Made by a program: the position numbers and the translations under genes
The notes under the pieces: model-generated
Told to the model about the DNA's origin: nothing
The model's database searches: none
Seen by the model: only the letters and a program-made list of their open reading frames with translations
Assembly (NCBI GenBank): GCA_043765375.1
Contig: JAYUJH010000033.1
Coordinates: 1-64,000 of the forward strand
Length of the DNA: 64,000 nucleotides
DNA from: JAYUJH01 sp043765375
Lineage (GTDB): Bacteria > Pseudomonadota > Alphaproteobacteria > Rickettsiales > UBA998
Direction: 5' to 3'
Part shown: positions 35,001 to 44,331 of the stretch, piece after piece
Layout: each line of letters starts with the position of its first letter
How positions within the stretch are numbered: position 1 is the first letter of the stretch

Positions 35001-36614
35001 TTAGGCGATTTTCTTCTTCACCTTCTTAGAATCCGCCCGTTCTTTGCGACGTTGCTCCATAATTAACTTGCGGTATGCCTCAAGATCATCTGTATAACTC
35101 TGCACCCGACCATCTTTCACCAAATATAAGGAATCCGCCACTGATTCCACCAAATGTGGATCATGGCTTACTAAAATTATGCAACCATCATAGCCGTTAA
35201 GTGCTTGAATTAACGCCGAGCGAGCGTCAATATCCAAATGGTTAGTTGGTTCATCTAGCAACATAATATGCGGTGCATCATAGCTCATCATACAAAATAG
35301 CAATCGTGCTTTTTCGCCACCTGAAAGCTCAGCAATTTTTGTATCTGCTTTTTCTTTGTCAAACCCAAACTTGCCTAATATCGCTCTAATTTTAGGCTCT
35401 CCAATCTTGGGAATTGCATCTTTTAGCGCATGATAAGCCGTGGATTCCATATCCATTTCATCAGATTGATGCTGTGCAAAATAACCTATGCGCAATTTTT
35501 CCACCCGACGAACCTCGCCGTTCATTGCCTCCAATCTGCCAGAAATTAGCTTCACTAACGTTGATTTGCCGTTGCCATTTGCCCCAAGCAAAGCAATTCT
35601 ATCATCATTTGCAATGCTTAAATGGATATTTTTCAATATTGGGTTGCCATCTTCATAGCCAGCATCAACTCCGTCAAGTGTAATCATTGGCGAGCCAAGT
35701 TCTTCAGGTTGAGGAAACTTGAAAGCTGTTGCACGCTCCGAGATTAGCGCATCAACCATATCCATTTTTTCAATGGATTTTAGCCGACTTTGCGCTTGCT
35801 TTGCCTTGCTTGCTTTTGCCCCAAAACGGCTAACAAACTCCATCATACGAGTTTTATGCGCCTGTTGTTTCTCAAATAATGCTTGATGGCTCATTCGTTT
35901 TTGCGCATATCTGGTTTCATATTGGTCATAACTGCCAGTATATAATGTTAGTTGCAGTTGATCCAAATGCGCAATATGCGTTACTACTTTGTTCAATATT
36001 TCTCTATCATGCGAAATAATGATAAAAGTATGTTCATATGTCATTAGATAATTTTCAAGCCATATAATTGCTTCAAAATCCAAATGGTTGGTTGGCTCAT
36101 CTAGCAACAATAAATCGGGCTTGCGAAATAATGCAGCAGCAAGTGCAACCCGCATTTTCCAGCCACCAGAAAAATCACTAATCGGCAATGATTGCTTGTC
36201 AATATCAAACCCCAAACCCGTTAAAATCATTGAGGCTTTCGCTGGTGCTTCATAAGCATCAATATCAATTAAACGCATATATATGTCAGATAAATGCTCA
36301 GGGTCAGTATTAATATCCTCTGATTGTTTAAGCAATTCCGTTCGCTCCGTATCTGCCGCTAACACTACATCAAGCAAGCTGGTATCATCATCGGGCAGAT
36401 CTTGGCGCACCATGCCTATTTTAGTGTTGGACATCATGGTTATTTCACCACCATCTAGCTCCAATTCACCCACAATCAACTTAAATAATGTTGATTTTCC
36501 TGTGCCGTTTGGTCCCACCAACCCAACTCGTGAGCCTGTGGGTAATGATAATTCTGCTTGGTCAAATAAGGTTCGTCCAGCAATACGATATGTTAGGTTT
36601 TTAATATTTAGCAT
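35001..36614 (-). CDS. ABC-F family ATPase
   Basis: Soluble protein with two ABC cassettes (537 residues) and no membrane domain. ABC-F proteins act on the ribosome as translation factors. Walker A GPNGTGKST near 34 and GANGNGKST near 343, signatures DFSGGWKMR and LSGGEKARL, and two LLDEPTNHLD Walker B motifs are seen, with the KRMSHQALFEKQQAHKTRM linker region between. The C-terminal lysine-rich tail is short. The subfamily (Uup, YheS or EttA type) cannot be fixed by eye. Confidence 0.9.
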   Translation of the reverse strand: MLNIKNLTYRIAGRTLFDQAELSLPTGSRVGLVGPNGTGKSTLFKLIVGELELDGGEITMMSNTKIGMVRQDLPDDDTSLLDVVLAADTERTELLKQSEDINTDPEHLSDIYMRLIDIDAYEAPAKASMILTGLGFDIDKQSLPISDFSGGWKMRVALAAALFRKPDLLLLDEPTNHLDFEAIIWLENYLMTYEHTFIIISHDREILNKVVTHIAHLDQLQLTLYTGSYDQYETRYAQKRMSHQALFEKQQAHKTRMMEFVSRFGAKASKAKQAQSRLKSIEKMDMVDALISERATAFKFPQPEELGSPMITLDGVDAGYEDGNPILKNIHLSIANDDRIALLGANGNGKSTLVKLISGRLEAMNGEVRRVEKLRIGYFAQHQSDEMDMESTAYHALKDAIPKIGEPKIRAILGKFGFDKEKADTKIAELSGGEKARLLFCMMSYDAPHIMLLDEPTNHLDIDARSALIQALNGYDGCIILVSHDPHLVESVADSLYLVKDGRVQSYTDDLEAYRKLIMEQRRKERADSKKVKKKIA

Positions 36615-36673
36615 AATTAGCTTTTAATCGTAAATAATTGTTATTGCTAGTTAAATATGGTAGCTTCATGATA

Positions 36674-37411
36674 TTATAACTTTATAAAATCTTCTGCTGC
36701 TTTATGCCCCGCCACATCGCCCACATGCAACATTGCCCCTTGCGTATTGATAATTCCTGCAATTTGGCTCGCATCATTTGTAAGCCCCGCATCATTTGTA
36801 AGCATTTTGTCATAAATCATATTCATGGAAAAAATACTTGCCTCAATTTCCGTGAAAATATCGGGCGATAGTAATTGTATGCCAGTGAATATAAATGGTG
36901 CATTATTGCCCATTATTTTGCGTTTCAACCTACCATATTCATCACAGAAAAAATCTCCTGCACTGCTTAATCCAATAATTCCTAGGCGTGATTGCAACAA
37001 TAAAGCCGCTTGCAAATCTGGTTTTTTGCTAAATGCTGATGCTAATTGTTGCAATGTATGCGCATTGATTGGGCTAATAACCACATCAGAATTAATCGCA
37101 AAAAATGGTTCATTTTGAAAAAATGGCAATGCTTTTTTGATGCCCCCACCAGTTTCAAGAGCTAATTCTTCCTCAGAAAATGCTAACTCCTTAAAGCCAT
37201 AATCATGTGAATTAACATGTTTAATCAGTAACTCTTTGAGGTAGCAACAATTAATAATCACTCGCTCCACCCCAGCTGTGGCAAGCAATTCTAATTGCCA
37301 ATCAATCAATGTTTTTCCCGCCAACCGCACCAACGGCTTGGGGATTGAGTCAGTTACGGGGCAAAATCTCGCTCCCCTGCCTGCTGCCAAAATAATTGCT
37401 TGTTTAACCAT
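36674..37411 (-). CDS. murU: N-acetylmuramate-1-phosphate uridylyltransferase
   Basis: Nucleotidyltransferase of the anhydromuropeptide recycling route. N-terminal AILAAGRGARFCPVTDSIPKP-like signature (first 20 residues shown in parts: AAGRGARF, SIPKPLV), SDVV metal-binding Asp, and EELALETGGGIKKAL. It is 245 residues. A short in-frame duplication gives LTNDAGLTNDAS near 220-231. Immediately downstream of amgK (23 bp) in the conserved tsaE-amgK-murU order. Confidence 0.88.
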   Translation of the reverse strand: MVKQAIILAAGRGARFCPVTDSIPKPLVRLAGKTLIDWQLELLATAGVERVIINCCYLKELLIKHVNSHDYGFKELAFSEEELALETGGGIKKALPFFQNEPFFAINSDVVISPINAHTLQQLASAFSKKPDLQAALLLQSRLGIIGLSSAGDFFCDEYGRLKRKIMGNNAPFIFTGIQLLSPDIFTEIEASIFSMNMIYDKMLTNDAGLTNDASQIAGIINTQGAMLHVGDVAGHKAAEDFIKL

Positions 37412-37434
37412 ATTTATGCGTCATTGACTTTGAT

Positions 37435-38538
37435 TTAAGCATCATTCATGGCGACTTTGATGATGTCCGCCACACGGCGTTTTGCATCAACATCAAAAAA
37501 TTGACTTACCCATTCTTGCACATCATGCAACTCTGAATGTTGAATATCTTGCAAAAAATATCCCCAGACTCGCTCAATCATCGCAAGGTAGCGTGGCTTG
37601 CCATCACGGCGATATAATCGCACAAATATCCCTAAAATCTTAGCATTGCGTTGCGCGCCATAAAACGCATATTCTCGTGCAAAATCCGCTTCATTCAAAC
37701 CGAGTGCTTTCACAAAATTATTTTTCATTTGTGCTTGCAATGTTGCAGGAACGTCACGGCGTGCATCTTCCAGCAGTGAAACTAAATCATAGGCTAGCCT
37801 GCCACAAACTGCATCTTGAAAATCTAGCAAACCAACTCGTTTCAATCCTTCACGGTCGGCAAGCCAGCATAAATTATCCACATGATAATCACGATGCACC
37901 AGCACTTGAGGGCTTAAATCCGCACCACCAAGCATAAACTTCCATAGCAATTTCCAGCTATGTTGCGCTTGCTTTAATTGCGTCCCTTGAAATATTTCAG
38001 GCAGAAACCAATCAGCAAAAAGCATAACTTCCCGCTCCAGCAATGTTTCATCATAGGTTGGAATATTTTTCGCCTCAAATGGTGCTTGCAACCCTTGTTG
38101 CGCTAATGCAATCAAAATATTGACTGCTTCTTGATAAAGCTGGCGTTGAACTAAATCCGCATTTTCAATTGCCGCTTCATGGAAAAACTTGGAAAATAAG
38201 GTGTTATCAAAATCTTCCAGCAACATTAACCCTTCTTCAGGATTGGAGCGAATAATTTCTGGTGCAGAAAAACCACGATCCCGCAACATATTCGCCAATG
38301 TGATGAATGGCGCAATCGCCTCTTTCTCAGGAGGGCAATCCATCAGCATAAAACGACTATCATTATGAAAAATCCGTTGATAGCGACGATGAGAGGCATC
38401 GCCAGCAATTCGGATTTTGCGACAATCATGCAAACCCGCTCCGTCCAAAAATTGTTTGATTTGCTTTTGGCGCAATCTAAGTTCCTCACAACCGCCATTT
38501 TCAGCGGGGTTCACTTCACGGGCGAGTGTTACTTCCAT
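37435..38538 (-). CDS. amgK: N-acetylmuramate/N-acetylglucosamine kinase AmgK
   Basis: Aminoglycoside phosphotransferase-fold kinase that phosphorylates recycled MurNAc at C1 for MurU. It is 367 residues. Catalytic loop VLVHRDYHVDNL and metal-binding LLDFQDAVCG are present, with an N-terminal APEIIRSNPEEGLMLLEDF lobe. Lies between tsaE and murU, the usual alphaproteobacterial neighbourhood. Together they permit peptidoglycan sugar reuse that bypasses de novo GlcN-6-P synthesis. Confidence 0.88.
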   Translation of the reverse strand: MEVTLAREVNPAENGGCEELRLRQKQIKQFLDGAGLHDCRKIRIAGDASHRRYQRIFHNDSRFMLMDCPPEKEAIAPFITLANMLRDRGFSAPEIIRSNPEEGLMLLEDFDNTLFSKFFHEAAIENADLVQRQLYQEAVNILIALAQQGLQAPFEAKNIPTYDETLLEREVMLFADWFLPEIFQGTQLKQAQHSWKLLWKFMLGGADLSPQVLVHRDYHVDNLCWLADREGLKRVGLLDFQDAVCGRLAYDLVSLLEDARRDVPATLQAQMKNNFVKALGLNEADFAREYAFYGAQRNAKILGIFVRLYRRDGKPRYLAMIERVWGYFLQDIQHSELHDVQEWVSQFFDVDAKRRVADIIKVAMNDA

Positions 38539-38579
38539 AATTTTTTAACCTATAATTGCCTTATGTTTAACTTGAATTA

Positions 38580-38630
38580 TATATAATTGGAACTATATTT
38601 AATTGGAACTATATTTAATTTATATCTAAT
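38580..38630. repeat. AT-rich tandem repeat between tsaE and amgK
   Basis: A 17-bp unit (AATTGGAACTATATTTA type) repeats about two and a half times in the 93-bp gap between these genes. Intergenic; no promoter boxes stand out. Confidence 0.7.
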
Positions 38631-38631
38631 T

Positions 38632-39120
38632 TTAATTATATTTTATTTCAATGTCACGATAATCTGAATTATCAGCAAATGCAAATGTTATGTGCATAGT
38701 GTTTGCTGGCAATAGTGATTTTGCAATTTCTGGCCACTCAATCAGTGTTATTGCGGTATCAAATGTTTCATCTAAACCAATTTCATGCAATTCACCATAT
38801 GATTCCATACGGTATAAATCATAGTGCCATATAATTGCACAATCTTGGGAGGAGGGGCAATCTATGCTGTAAGATTGTGAAATGGTGAAGGTTGGGCTGC
38901 AAACTTCGGTTGCTGCACCGCATAATCGCTTGATGAACGCCCGTGAAAATGTAGATTTTCCTGCACCAAGGTCACCATATAATGCAAAGCAATCACCTAT
39001 TTTTGCTTGTTGTGCAATCAAGCCTGCCAAAAAGCATAATGCTTGTTCATCACATGTGAAATTATATATGTAGTTAGTAATATCCGAGTTGGTCACGCCC
39101 AAACTAATCACGTTCATCAA
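38632..39120 (-). CDS. tsaE: tRNA threonylcarbamoyladenosine biosynthesis protein TsaE
   Basis: ATPase needed for t6A37 modification with TsaB, TsaC and TsaD. It is 162 residues with Walker A GDLGAGKST, SPTFTISQSY switch region, and HYDLYRM and IEWPE motifs. It starts 17 bp inside iscX (two consecutive Met codons at 39120 and 39117). TsaB is encoded at 60956 in the same window. Confidence 0.93.
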   Translation of the reverse strand: MMNVISLGVTNSDITNYIYNFTCDEQALCFLAGLIAQQAKIGDCFALYGDLGAGKSTFSRAFIKRLCGAATEVCSPTFTISQSYSIDCPSSQDCAIIWHYDLYRMESYGELHEIGLDETFDTAITLIEWPEIAKSLLPANTMHITFAFADNSDYRDIEIKYN

Positions 39121-39298
39121 TCCAAGCCATTTGAATTGCCTCTAATATTTTCTCATTGCAACCATCTGGCGCACCAGTGAAACCTTCCAACTCCAGCACC
39201 CATTGGCGTAAATCTGTGAAGCGCAAATTAACATTATCCATTTCAGGGTGCAAATCCTCAAGCGCAATCGCAATCTCTATTGTATTATTCCATTGCAT
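39104..39298 (-). CDS. iscX: Fe-S assembly adaptor IscX
   Basis: 64 residues, acidic, with the IscX pattern: an N-terminal D/E-rich helix (IAIALEDLHPEMD), VNLRFTDLRQWVLELEGFTG and the C-terminal EKILEAIQMAWIDE. IscX binds iron and the cysteine desulfurase IscS. The isc operon is not nearby, so the gene is displaced. It overlaps tsaE. Confidence 0.9.
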   Translation of the reverse strand: MQWNNTIEIAIALEDLHPEMDNVNLRFTDLRQWVLELEGFTGAPDGCNEKILEAIQMAWIDERD

Positions 39299-39312
39299 AT
39301 ATATAATAGTCC

Positions 39313-40419
39313 TTAGTTTTTGTTATAAATAATATTCAAATCAGATGCTAATTTAGCCAAAGTTTGTGCTGCAATTGCATCTCTGATTTCTTGCATTAAA
39401 TGTTGATAATAAGCAATATTATGCCAGCTTAAAGCGATTGCACCGAGCATTTCCCCCGATTTAATCAAATGATGAAGATAAGCCTTGCTAAATTGTGAAG
39501 CACGGCAATTGATGGATTCATCAAGCGGGGAATCATCATCAGCAAAGCGTGAATTGCGCAGGTTTAGCTCACCTTGCGTAGTATAAGCCCGCCCAAAACG
39601 CCCCGCGCGAGTTGGCAAAACGCAATCAAACATATCAACCCCACGCATCACCGCCCCGATAATATCAGTTGGTTTGCCAACCCCCATCAAATAACGTGGT
39701 TTATCATGGGGTAGGGGGATTGTGGCAAAATCCAGCACCCGAAACATTTCCTCTTGTCCTTCACCCACAGCTAACCCGCCGATTGCATAACCATCAAAGT
39801 CAATTGCTAACAATTTTTCAGTTGAGTGATTGCGCAAATCTTCAAACATACTGCCTTGTTGAATACCAAATATTCCATAACCATCACGGTCAATAAATGC
39901 GTCACGACATTGCACCGCCCAGCGCATGGAACGCAACATGGAACTTTCTGCTCGTATATGGTCAACAGGGTAGGGCGTGCATTCATCAAGCACCATGGTG
40001 ATGTTGCTATCCAGTTTATATTGAATATTAGTCGCAATTGCAGGGCTTAAAAAATGCTTTGAACCATCAAGATGTGACTTGAATGTAACACCATTTTCAG
40101 CAATTTTGCACATGCTCCCAAGGGACATCACTTGAAACCCCCCCGAGTCTGTGAGAATTGGTTTATCCCATTGCATAAACTTATGCAACCCACCCAAGCG
40201 TTGCATACGGTCTGCGGTTGGGCGCAACATTAAGTGATATGTGTTACCAAGCAAAATATCTGCACCAGTGGAATCCACCATTTCAGGGGTTAAACCTTTG
40301 ACAGTTCCACCAGTGCCAACAGGCATGAAAGCGGGAGTGCGAACCACCCCATGAGCTGTATGCAATTCACCAAGGCGAGCTTTGCCACATATAGCTTTAA
40401 TTTCAAACGTTAATGACAT
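39313..40419 (-). CDS. tgt: Queuine tRNA-ribosyltransferase
   Basis: Exchanges guanine at tRNA position 34 for a queuine precursor. The start at ATG 40419 (MSLTFEIKA) is chosen over a TTG at 40455, which would overlap the upstream gene. Catalytic Asp in DSGGFQVMSLG and nucleophile Asp in GVDMFDCVLPTR are seen, with a zinc region containing CRASQFSKAYLHHL. The zinc set in the common family is CxCxxC...H; here one cysteine of that region appears replaced (NCRASQFS), so zinc binding deserves a check. Confidence 0.92.
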   Translation of the reverse strand: MSLTFEIKAICGKARLGELHTAHGVVRTPAFMPVGTGGTVKGLTPEMVDSTGADILLGNTYHLMLRPTADRMQRLGGLHKFMQWDKPILTDSGGFQVMSLGSMCKIAENGVTFKSHLDGSKHFLSPAIATNIQYKLDSNITMVLDECTPYPVDHIRAESSMLRSMRWAVQCRDAFIDRDGYGIFGIQQGSMFEDLRNHSTEKLLAIDFDGYAIGGLAVGEGQEEMFRVLDFATIPLPHDKPRYLMGVGKPTDIIGAVMRGVDMFDCVLPTRAGRFGRAYTTQGELNLRNSRFADDDSPLDESINCRASQFSKAYLHHLIKSGEMLGAIALSWHNIAYYQHLMQEIRDAIAAQTLAKLASDLNIIYNKN

Positions 40420-40438
40420 AACCGTATTTATAACGTTT

Positions 40439-42766
40439 TTATTCTGGAATACCAAGTGCTTTTTTGTAACTTATTGCGCTAAATATGCTAGAGAAATCAT
40501 CTGTCCATAATTTTTCTGCGCCATCATTTGCGAAACTAGTCCAGCCCAGTTGTTCAAACGGCTTTAAGTTTGTTTCATTTTTGCTAATCGCCAACCATTC
40601 TGAACCAGTGGATAAAATCTCATCTTTTGGTGGCGCATAAGTTGTTTGCCGTAAATACGCCCCTAACTTGCCTATAATTGCACTAAGCACTGGTTTTAAG
40701 TCCAAATTACGATTGGAGATATTGATAAAAATTATACCATCTTCATTTAATTTACTGAAATATATTTCAAATGCTTCAAGGGTGAGAGTGTGAATTGGGA
40801 TTGCATCTGAACTAAATATATCTAGAAATATCAAATCATATCTGCCTTGATGCTCGGCAATTTTCAACCTGCCATCACCGATAACTACCCGACATTTTGC
40901 ACCACATTTTTCAAGATAGGTGAAATATTTAGAGTTGCGGGCGATTTGCTCCACCGCAGCATCTATTTCATAGAAATCCATATTAGCATCATGATTAATA
41001 GCAATGGTTGCTAATGTGCCAGATCCCAAACCAATCACCGCAGCTTTTTTTAGGCCTATATTTTGTGGCGTGCTATGCTCAGCGAAATATAACTCAAGTG
41101 GTTTTTTTAGTGCAGCATAATAAGTTGATAACACAAAATCATTGCCACCTTGCCTGCTTTGAATCCCATGCAATGTTGTGCCGTTGCTTAGCAATGTAGC
41201 GGCAATTGGGTTACCTTTTGCATCAGTTTTATATTTACTATTATTAACAACTTTATGAATACCAAAAAATGTTCGTTTGGAATATATCACCCCATCATTT
41301 GCATTATTCGCCGTATCTTTTGCAACATATATTGCCGCTAATGTAATTGGAAATATCATAGTTGCATAAATGAAATATTTAACATTTTTCTTATTTTTCT
41401 TCAATGCAGATGAAAGCCATACAGCAGCAGAAATTATCAAAACCACTCCTGTCATTTTGAATTTCGCAGCATATAAATCACTAATTGCCCCTTTGAATAA
41501 TTCATTTGCAGAAATCGCTAGAAGCACCCCAGAACAGACAAAAGCAACTATCAAAATATTCATTATTATCAAATTGATATTAAACCTGCTTTTCCCCTGT
41601 TCCCTTATTCCGCTTGCCAAATAAACTACGACCAAGCTCAGCACCAATAATATTGGATATTCAATCATACTATCAAATAATAACGGGGCAATCAGGGTGC
41701 TAAATATCCCACCTAGCACTCCACCAATTGAAGTAATCAAATAATAGCTGGTGATTTGTTTTGAATGCGGTTTCATTCCTGCCAAAATTGTGTGACATGC
41801 GAGGCAACTAAAATATAAATTGAAGAAATTGAAAAATATCATTATCGTATTGAAATTATGCAATGTGTGCATCGGAATCAAAAATGCAGCCATTCCCATT
41901 TGCTGTTGAAATAATTTTTTGTAATTTTTATTTTTTCCGTTAAATGCTATAATAAATGTTAGCAAATATATAGCCAATGGGATTACAAATAATAATGGAA
42001 TTGTTGCCACATCAGTTGCGATATAAGTCCCCGTTGAAACAAATAATGCGGAGGGAATAAATGCGAGCAATATCCATGTTAATTTGCGTTTGAGAGTGAT
42101 TTTTTCAACTACATCTGCTCCCACGCCCGCCTCGGCATCGCTTAGTTGTTTGGTTGCAAACTTAATTAGCAACATGGCACAGCAGATAATTAACCCAGCT
42201 TCAAAATAATAAATATTGCTCCAAAATGATTTTTGTTGCGCTAATGTCAATAATGGTTCAATCAAAAATGGATAAAGCAACAATCCAGAAAGGCTTCCCA
42301 CATTGCTGAAAGCATAGAGCTTGAACGCATCATTTTTCTTATCAACGGGGAGGCTTGCACTCGCCCACCCCATGATGATGTTGGAAGTGGCGGTTAATGC
42401 GAAAAACTGCACGCCAACGCTCGCTCCAAGTGTATATATAATCCAACTAATTGGTGATTCATAAGGCACAAGGCTTGATTGATGCAACTCTAGCGGCAAT
42501 AAATAACACGCAATAATCAGCACCATAGAATGAATTATCGCTTGTAGTTTTATTGATGGAATAGAGTTCAACATATATGAATAAAGGTAACCAAGCACCA
42601 GCAAGGCCTGAAAAAATACCATACAAACATTCCACAACATGGGTGACCCACCGAGAATTGGAATCATCTCTTTGGCAAGCATTGGTTGGCTGTTAAAGCT
42701 CAAAAAAGCGCAACCCAAAATAGTTACCGCATATAGCCAAAATATCATATTACTGTTTTGTTTCAT
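40439..42766 (-). CDS. Membrane protein fused to a spermidine synthase-like domain
   Basis: 775 residues. The first about 500 residues hold many membrane helices, and the C-terminal about 270 residues form an aminopropyltransferase-like Rossmann domain (AAVIGLGSGTLATIAI, DFYEIDAAVEQIA, GDGRLKIAEHQGRYDLIFLDIFSSDAIPIH). This fused MFS/spermidine synthase arrangement is known but its substrate is not. It is upstream of tgt and could form an operon with it, tsaE and amgK. The polyamine link with the decarboxylase at 26.9 kb is only suggestive. Confidence 0.8.
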   Translation of the reverse strand: MKQNSNMIFWLYAVTILGCAFLSFNSQPMLAKEMIPILGGSPMLWNVCMVFFQALLVLGYLYSYMLNSIPSIKLQAIIHSMVLIIACYLLPLELHQSSLVPYESPISWIIYTLGASVGVQFFALTATSNIIMGWASASLPVDKKNDAFKLYAFSNVGSLSGLLLYPFLIEPLLTLAQQKSFWSNIYYFEAGLIICCAMLLIKFATKQLSDAEAGVGADVVEKITLKRKLTWILLAFIPSALFVSTGTYIATDVATIPLLFVIPLAIYLLTFIIAFNGKNKNYKKLFQQQMGMAAFLIPMHTLHNFNTIMIFFNFFNLYFSCLACHTILAGMKPHSKQITSYYLITSIGGVLGGIFSTLIAPLLFDSMIEYPILLVLSLVVVYLASGIREQGKSRFNINLIIMNILIVAFVCSGVLLAISANELFKGAISDLYAAKFKMTGVVLIISAAVWLSSALKKNKKNVKYFIYATMIFPITLAAIYVAKDTANNANDGVIYSKRTFFGIHKVVNNSKYKTDAKGNPIAATLLSNGTTLHGIQSRQGGNDFVLSTYYAALKKPLELYFAEHSTPQNIGLKKAAVIGLGSGTLATIAINHDANMDFYEIDAAVEQIARNSKYFTYLEKCGAKCRVVIGDGRLKIAEHQGRYDLIFLDIFSSDAIPIHTLTLEAFEIYFSKLNEDGIIFINISNRNLDLKPVLSAIIGKLGAYLRQTTYAPPKDEILSTGSEWLAISKNETNLKPFEQLGWTSFANDGAEKLWTDDFSSIFSAISYKKALGIPE

Positions 42767-42901
42767 GGTTTATACGTCAATTAGTTTGTTGTTTTATGAA
42801 ATTAAAAGTTACCCAACAAATATTAATTTTGTATGAACATATAATCAATCAAAAATATAATATTCTTTGACATTAAAAGCCAATTATCGTATTCATTATT
42901 C

Positions 42902-43336
42902 ATGAAAAAAGTTGTGATATATACTGACGGGGCGTGCAGTGGCAACCCCGGTGCAGGCGGTTGGGGCGCAGTGCTGACGATTGGTGAAATAGTCAAAGAA
43001 ATTAGCGGTGGCGCAAACCATACCACCAACAACCGTATGGAAATGCAAGCGGCAATCAGCGCACTTTGCGAACTTAAAGAACCGTGCGAAGTTGAGTTAT
43101 TCACCGATAGCCAATATGTGCAGCGTGGAATAACCGAATGGGTGGCTGGTTGGCAGCGCAATGGTTGGATTAATTCACAGAAAAAGCCCGTCAAAAATGT
43201 GGATTTATGGCAGGAATTATTGCTCGCAATCAAACCGCATCAGGTGAGTTGGCGTTGGGTGCGGGGACATTCGGGCGACGCTGGCAATGAACGGGCAGAT
43301 ACACTCGCTCGCCTCGCCACTGCTAATTATATGTAA
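42902..43336 (+). CDS. rnhA: Ribonuclease HI
   Basis: Removes the RNA strand of RNA-DNA hybrids. It is 144 residues with the complete DEDD set: D in YTDGACSGNPG, E in NNRMEMQAA, D in LFTDSQYV and D in GNERAD. The conserved VRGHSGDAGN loop is present. ATG at 42902; divergent from the spermidine synthase-like gene. Confidence 0.95.
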   Translation: MKKVVIYTDGACSGNPGAGGWGAVLTIGEIVKEISGGANHTTNNRMEMQAAISALCELKEPCEVELFTDSQYVQRGITEWVAGWQRNGWINSQKKPVKNVDLWQELLLAIKPHQVSWRWVRGHSGDAGNERADTLARLATANYM

Positions 43337-43410
43337 GTTCTATATATATAAGTTCTGCGAAAATCACTCTCCCCTTGCGTAGGAGTAGCAGAGCTACAGG
43401 CGCTGCGTGA

Positions 43411-43427
43411 GGGGTTAAAATAACCCC
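43411..43427. repeat. Perfect hairpin downstream of rnhA
   Basis: GGGGTTA (43411-43417) and TAACCCC (43421-43427) with a 3-nt loop; a shorter GTTAAAATAAC copy follows near 43451. There is no T-run, so it may protect the rnhA mRNA end or be a repeat and not a simple terminator. Confidence 0.6.
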
Positions 43428-43524
43428 CTATAATATTGGGGATATTGGAGTTAAAATAACCCTAGACATCACGCCCATAATTTTGTAATAAATATATATA
43501 TTAATTCAGGTAGGATATTGTTAT

Positions 43525-43860
43525 ATGAGCGTTGGTATTTGGCAATTATTTTTAATATTCATGGTGGTGCTAATTTTGTTTGGTGCGGGCAGAATCCCTC
43601 GTGTCATGGGTGATATAGGCAAGGGCATAAAATCCCTGAAGGAGGGCTTGAAAGATGAGGAAGTCACAACCGCCACTAAAGACATCGCCACCAAAGATAT
43701 TAAAGAAGCCAAAGATATTAAAGAAGATGCAAGCATCAAAATTGATAACGCCAGCATAAAAGACGATAGCCTTAACATGAAACCCGACTTTGATATGAAA
43801 GCCGATAGCCTTAATATGAAAGCCAACCTCAACATGAAAGACGTCACTCCTAAATCATAA
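43525..43860 (+). CDS. tatA: Sec-independent translocase TatA with repetitive tail
   Basis: Pore-forming component of the twin-arginine translocase. N-terminal helix SVGIWQLFLIFMVVLILFGAGRIP, then the amphipathic GDIGKGIKSLKEGL. It is 111 residues; the tail from about 50 on is built of irregular units (ATKDI/KEAKDIKED, then SLNMK repeats). tatB and tatC are not adjacent. A coding-like NMKPQ/DMKPK repeat in another frame lies 185 bp downstream, past two palindromic insertions. A Tat-signal protein is encoded at 45660. Confidence 0.88.
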   Translation: MSVGIWQLFLIFMVVLILFGAGRIPRVMGDIGKGIKSLKEGLKDEEVTTATKDIATKDIKEAKDIKEDASIKIDNASIKDDSLNMKPDFDMKADSLNMKANLNMKDVTPKS

Positions 43861-43881
43861 TAATATTGCATTCATATGTTC

Positions 43882-44009
43882 GTCATACTAGCCTCCGACG
43901 GAGGGAGGGAATAAAAATAATTCTGGTATTAATTTTGCAATAATAGTTTATTTATATATTAGTCATACCAGCCTCCGACGGAGGGAGGGAATAAAAATAA
44001 TTCTGGTAT
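43882..44009. repeat. Two direct copies of a split palindromic element
   Basis: GTCATAC(T/C)AGCCTCCGACGGAGG... then TTCTGGTAT occurs at 43882-43929 and 43962-44009, 80 bp apart. The element's ATACCAGC and CTGGTAT ends are separated by a new internal CCTCCGACGGAGG palindrome and a poly-A segment, a form not seen elsewhere here. Confidence 0.8.
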
Positions 44010-44037
44010 CCAAAAAAATCCTCGCCAACATTAACCC

Positions 44038-44112
44038 CCAAAATATGAAGCCCCAAAATATGAAGCCCCAAGATATGAAGCCCAAAGATATGAAGCCCAG
44101 AGATATGAAGAT
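44038..44112. repeat. 15-bp minisatellite, five units
   Basis: Units of CAAAATATGAAGCCC type, slowly diverging to AGAGATATGAAG. In one frame it reads NMKPQ NMKPQ DMKPK DMKPR DMK then a stop, resembling the NMK repeats of the TatA tail upstream. Confidence 0.85.
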
Positions 44113-44299
44113 TACGTGACACACGCATTTAATGCTTTCTTAACCAATTTCAATATGCTATATTAATTTCATACTTCACTCACCTTTTATGTTGTTTTTG
44201 TTCCTCGGAATGATTATTACATTTTAGATTGAGCTTAGTATTGTTCCCTACGCTTTTGCTTTTTCAAGTCACGCTTACGGTTACGATATTTACTCTATC

Positions 44300-44320
44300 G
44301 CCCACACAAAAAGTGTGGGC
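44300..44320 (+). promoter_or_regulatory. Leader hairpin 11 nt before the start of the secreted protein gene
   Basis: Perfect 8-bp GC-rich stem, GCCCACAC and GTGTGGGC, with an AAAAA loop. It sits where a Shine-Dalgarno would be expected; none is seen before ATG 44332. It may control initiation or stabilise the mRNA 5' end. Confidence 0.7.
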
Positions 44321-44331
44321 TTAAAAATACC

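Larger units (their letters stand above)
43861..44331. other. Repeat-rich gene-free region between tatA and the secreted cassette
   Basis: Contains two 48-bp direct repeats (43882-43929 and 43962-44009, period 80) that look like palindromic elements interrupted by an insert with GAGGGAGGGAATAAAAATAA. A 15-bp minisatellite follows at 44038-44112. After that about 190 bp of AT-rich DNA should hold the promoter of the following gene, ending in the hairpin at 44300-44320. I see no complete gene. Confidence 0.75.

Noticed and set aside
43411..43427. Terminator call for the hairpin after rnhA
   Set aside because: Stem is perfect but no T-run follows, so it is listed only as a hairpin.
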